Position numbers and translations under genes: made by a program
In this document: positions 63,343 through 64,000 of the stretch, piece by piece
Layout of the letters: each line of letters begins with the position of its first letter
How positions within the stretch are numbered: position 1 is the first letter of the stretch
Assembly (NCBI RefSeq): GCF_000378985.1
Contig: NZ_KB905370.1
Location: 3,865,342-3,929,341 of the forward strand
DNA from: Ensifer sp. BR816
GTDB lineage: Bacteria > Pseudomonadota > Alphaproteobacteria > Rhizobiales > Rhizobiaceae
Direction of reading: 5' to 3'
Length of the DNA stretch: 64,000 nucleotides
Notes under the pieces: generated by a model
Databases searched by the model: none
What the model saw: only the letters and a program-made list of their open reading frames with translations
What the model was told of the DNA's origin: nothing

Positions 63343-64000
63343 ATGAAGATCGCCACCTACAACATCAACGGCGTGAACAAACGGCTCGACAGCCTCCTGG
63401 CCTGGCTCACGGCGGCCGAGCCGGATGTCGTCTGCCTCCAGGAATTGAAAGCGACCGACGCCCAGTTTCCGCAGCCGGCGATCGAGGCGGCGGGCTATGG
63501 CGCCGTCTGGCGCGGACAGGCGGCCTGGAACGGCGTCGCGATTCTGGCCCGCGGCAACGAGCCGGTCCTGACGCGCACGGAACTGCCCGGCGACCCCTCT
63601 GACACGCAGAGCCGGTACATCGAAGCGGCCGTCAACGGGATTCTGATCGCCGCACTCTACGCTCCCAACGGCAATCCCCGGCCCGGGCCGAAATTCGATT
63701 ATAAGCTCGCCTGGCACGAGCGTCTTGCGCTGCACGCCGCCGGGCTGTTCGAGACCGGGCTGCCGGTGGTGCTCGCCGGCGACTACAACGTCGTTCCGGA
63801 GCCGCGCGACATCTATCCGACCCGCTCCTATGACGACAATGCCCTCGTCCAGCCGGAAAGCCGCGCCGCCTTCCGGCAACTGCTCGACCAAGGCTGGCTC
63901 GATGCGCTGCGCAAGATTTATCCGGAGGAACAGCTCTTCACCTTTTGGGACTATCGGCGCAATCGCTGGCAGCGCAATGCCGGCCTGCGGCTGGACCATA
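63343..64000 (+). CDS. xthA: Exodeoxyribonuclease III (partial at right window edge)
   Basis: This AP endonuclease/3'-exonuclease repairs abasic sites and cleans 3' ends. The visible 219 residues include MKIATYNINGVNKRLDSLL (Asn ligand), VVCLQELKATD (catalytic Glu), LYAPNG and VLAGDYNVVPEPRDIY (Asp/Asn). The C-terminal GDH segment lies beyond the window. The start is 7 bases after the hydrolase stop. Its position downstream of ligD-ku extends the repair gene group. Confidence 0.92.
   Translation, partial: MKIATYNINGVNKRLDSLLAWLTAAEPDVVCLQELKATDAQFPQPAIEAAGYGAVWRGQAAWNGVAILARGNEPVLTRTELPGDPSDTQSRYIEAAVNGILIAALYAPNGNPRPGPKFDYKLAWHERLALHAAGLFETGLPVVLAGDYNVVPEPRDIYPTRSYDDNALVQPESRAAFRQLLDQGWLDALRKIYPEEQLFTFWDYRRNRWQRNAGLRLDH

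Overview
The window is GC-rich (low 60s percent by eye) alphaproteobacterial DNA. It is densely packed with short-spaced catabolic operons, each beside its own regulator. Gene families, gene order and one palindromic intergenic repeat fit Sinorhizobium/Ensifer. A large chromid of the pSymB type is likely, because gcl-hyi-glxR-glycerate kinase next to ligD-ku is an arrangement I recall from there; this placement is from memory, not from a search. I saw no rRNA, tRNA, CRISPR array, replication origin or intact transposase.

Layout. (1) 1-10045: a LysR regulator cut by the window edge, then a leftward block encoding a two-domain CoA-transferase resembling the DMSP enzyme DddD, a GMC alcohol dehydrogenase (DddA-like), a betaine-type binding protein, a damaged permease and an ATPase, with a divergent LysR gene. 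(2) 10046-22762: an almost complete phenylacetate pathway. paaABCDE, an extra PaaA-family gene and paaZ run rightward; a TetR gene (PaaR-like), paaK, paaI and paaG run leftward; a FadB-type fusion runs rightward. Two near-identical TetR-type dyads mark both promoters. (3) 22823-26803: an Lrp regulator and a branched-chain 2-oxoacid dehydrogenase operon with fused E1 and E2, where only a scrap of the E3 gene remains. (4) 26813-32298: a LysR gene divergent from an MttB-family methyltransferase that appears frameshifted, then small membrane proteins and a Tat-type aldo/keto reductase. (5) 32311-46959: a GntR-headed operon (ABC importer, SDR, D-erythronate dehydrogenase) and a LacI-controlled tetronate cluster (otnC, MFS transporter, ltnD, otnI, otnK) with three matching operators. 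(6) 47167-58060: a DUF930 protein, then the glyoxylate-to-glycerate route (gcl, hyi, glxR, glycerate kinase) with allA, an IclR regulator, and a LysR/dctA/allE group. This links ureide breakdown to central metabolism. (7) 58148-64000: an NHEJ operon (ligD, ku) with a translationally coupled BRCT-TPR gene, a small hydrolase and the start of an exonuclease III gene.

The most notable points are the DddD-like cluster with a truncated and frameshifted permease, the third gene of the NHEJ operon, the extra diiron-family gene in the paa operon, and several partly decayed genes (Fic/DUF4172, E3, permease, mttB) in an otherwise compact region. All functional calls come from reading motifs and context; nothing was searched.
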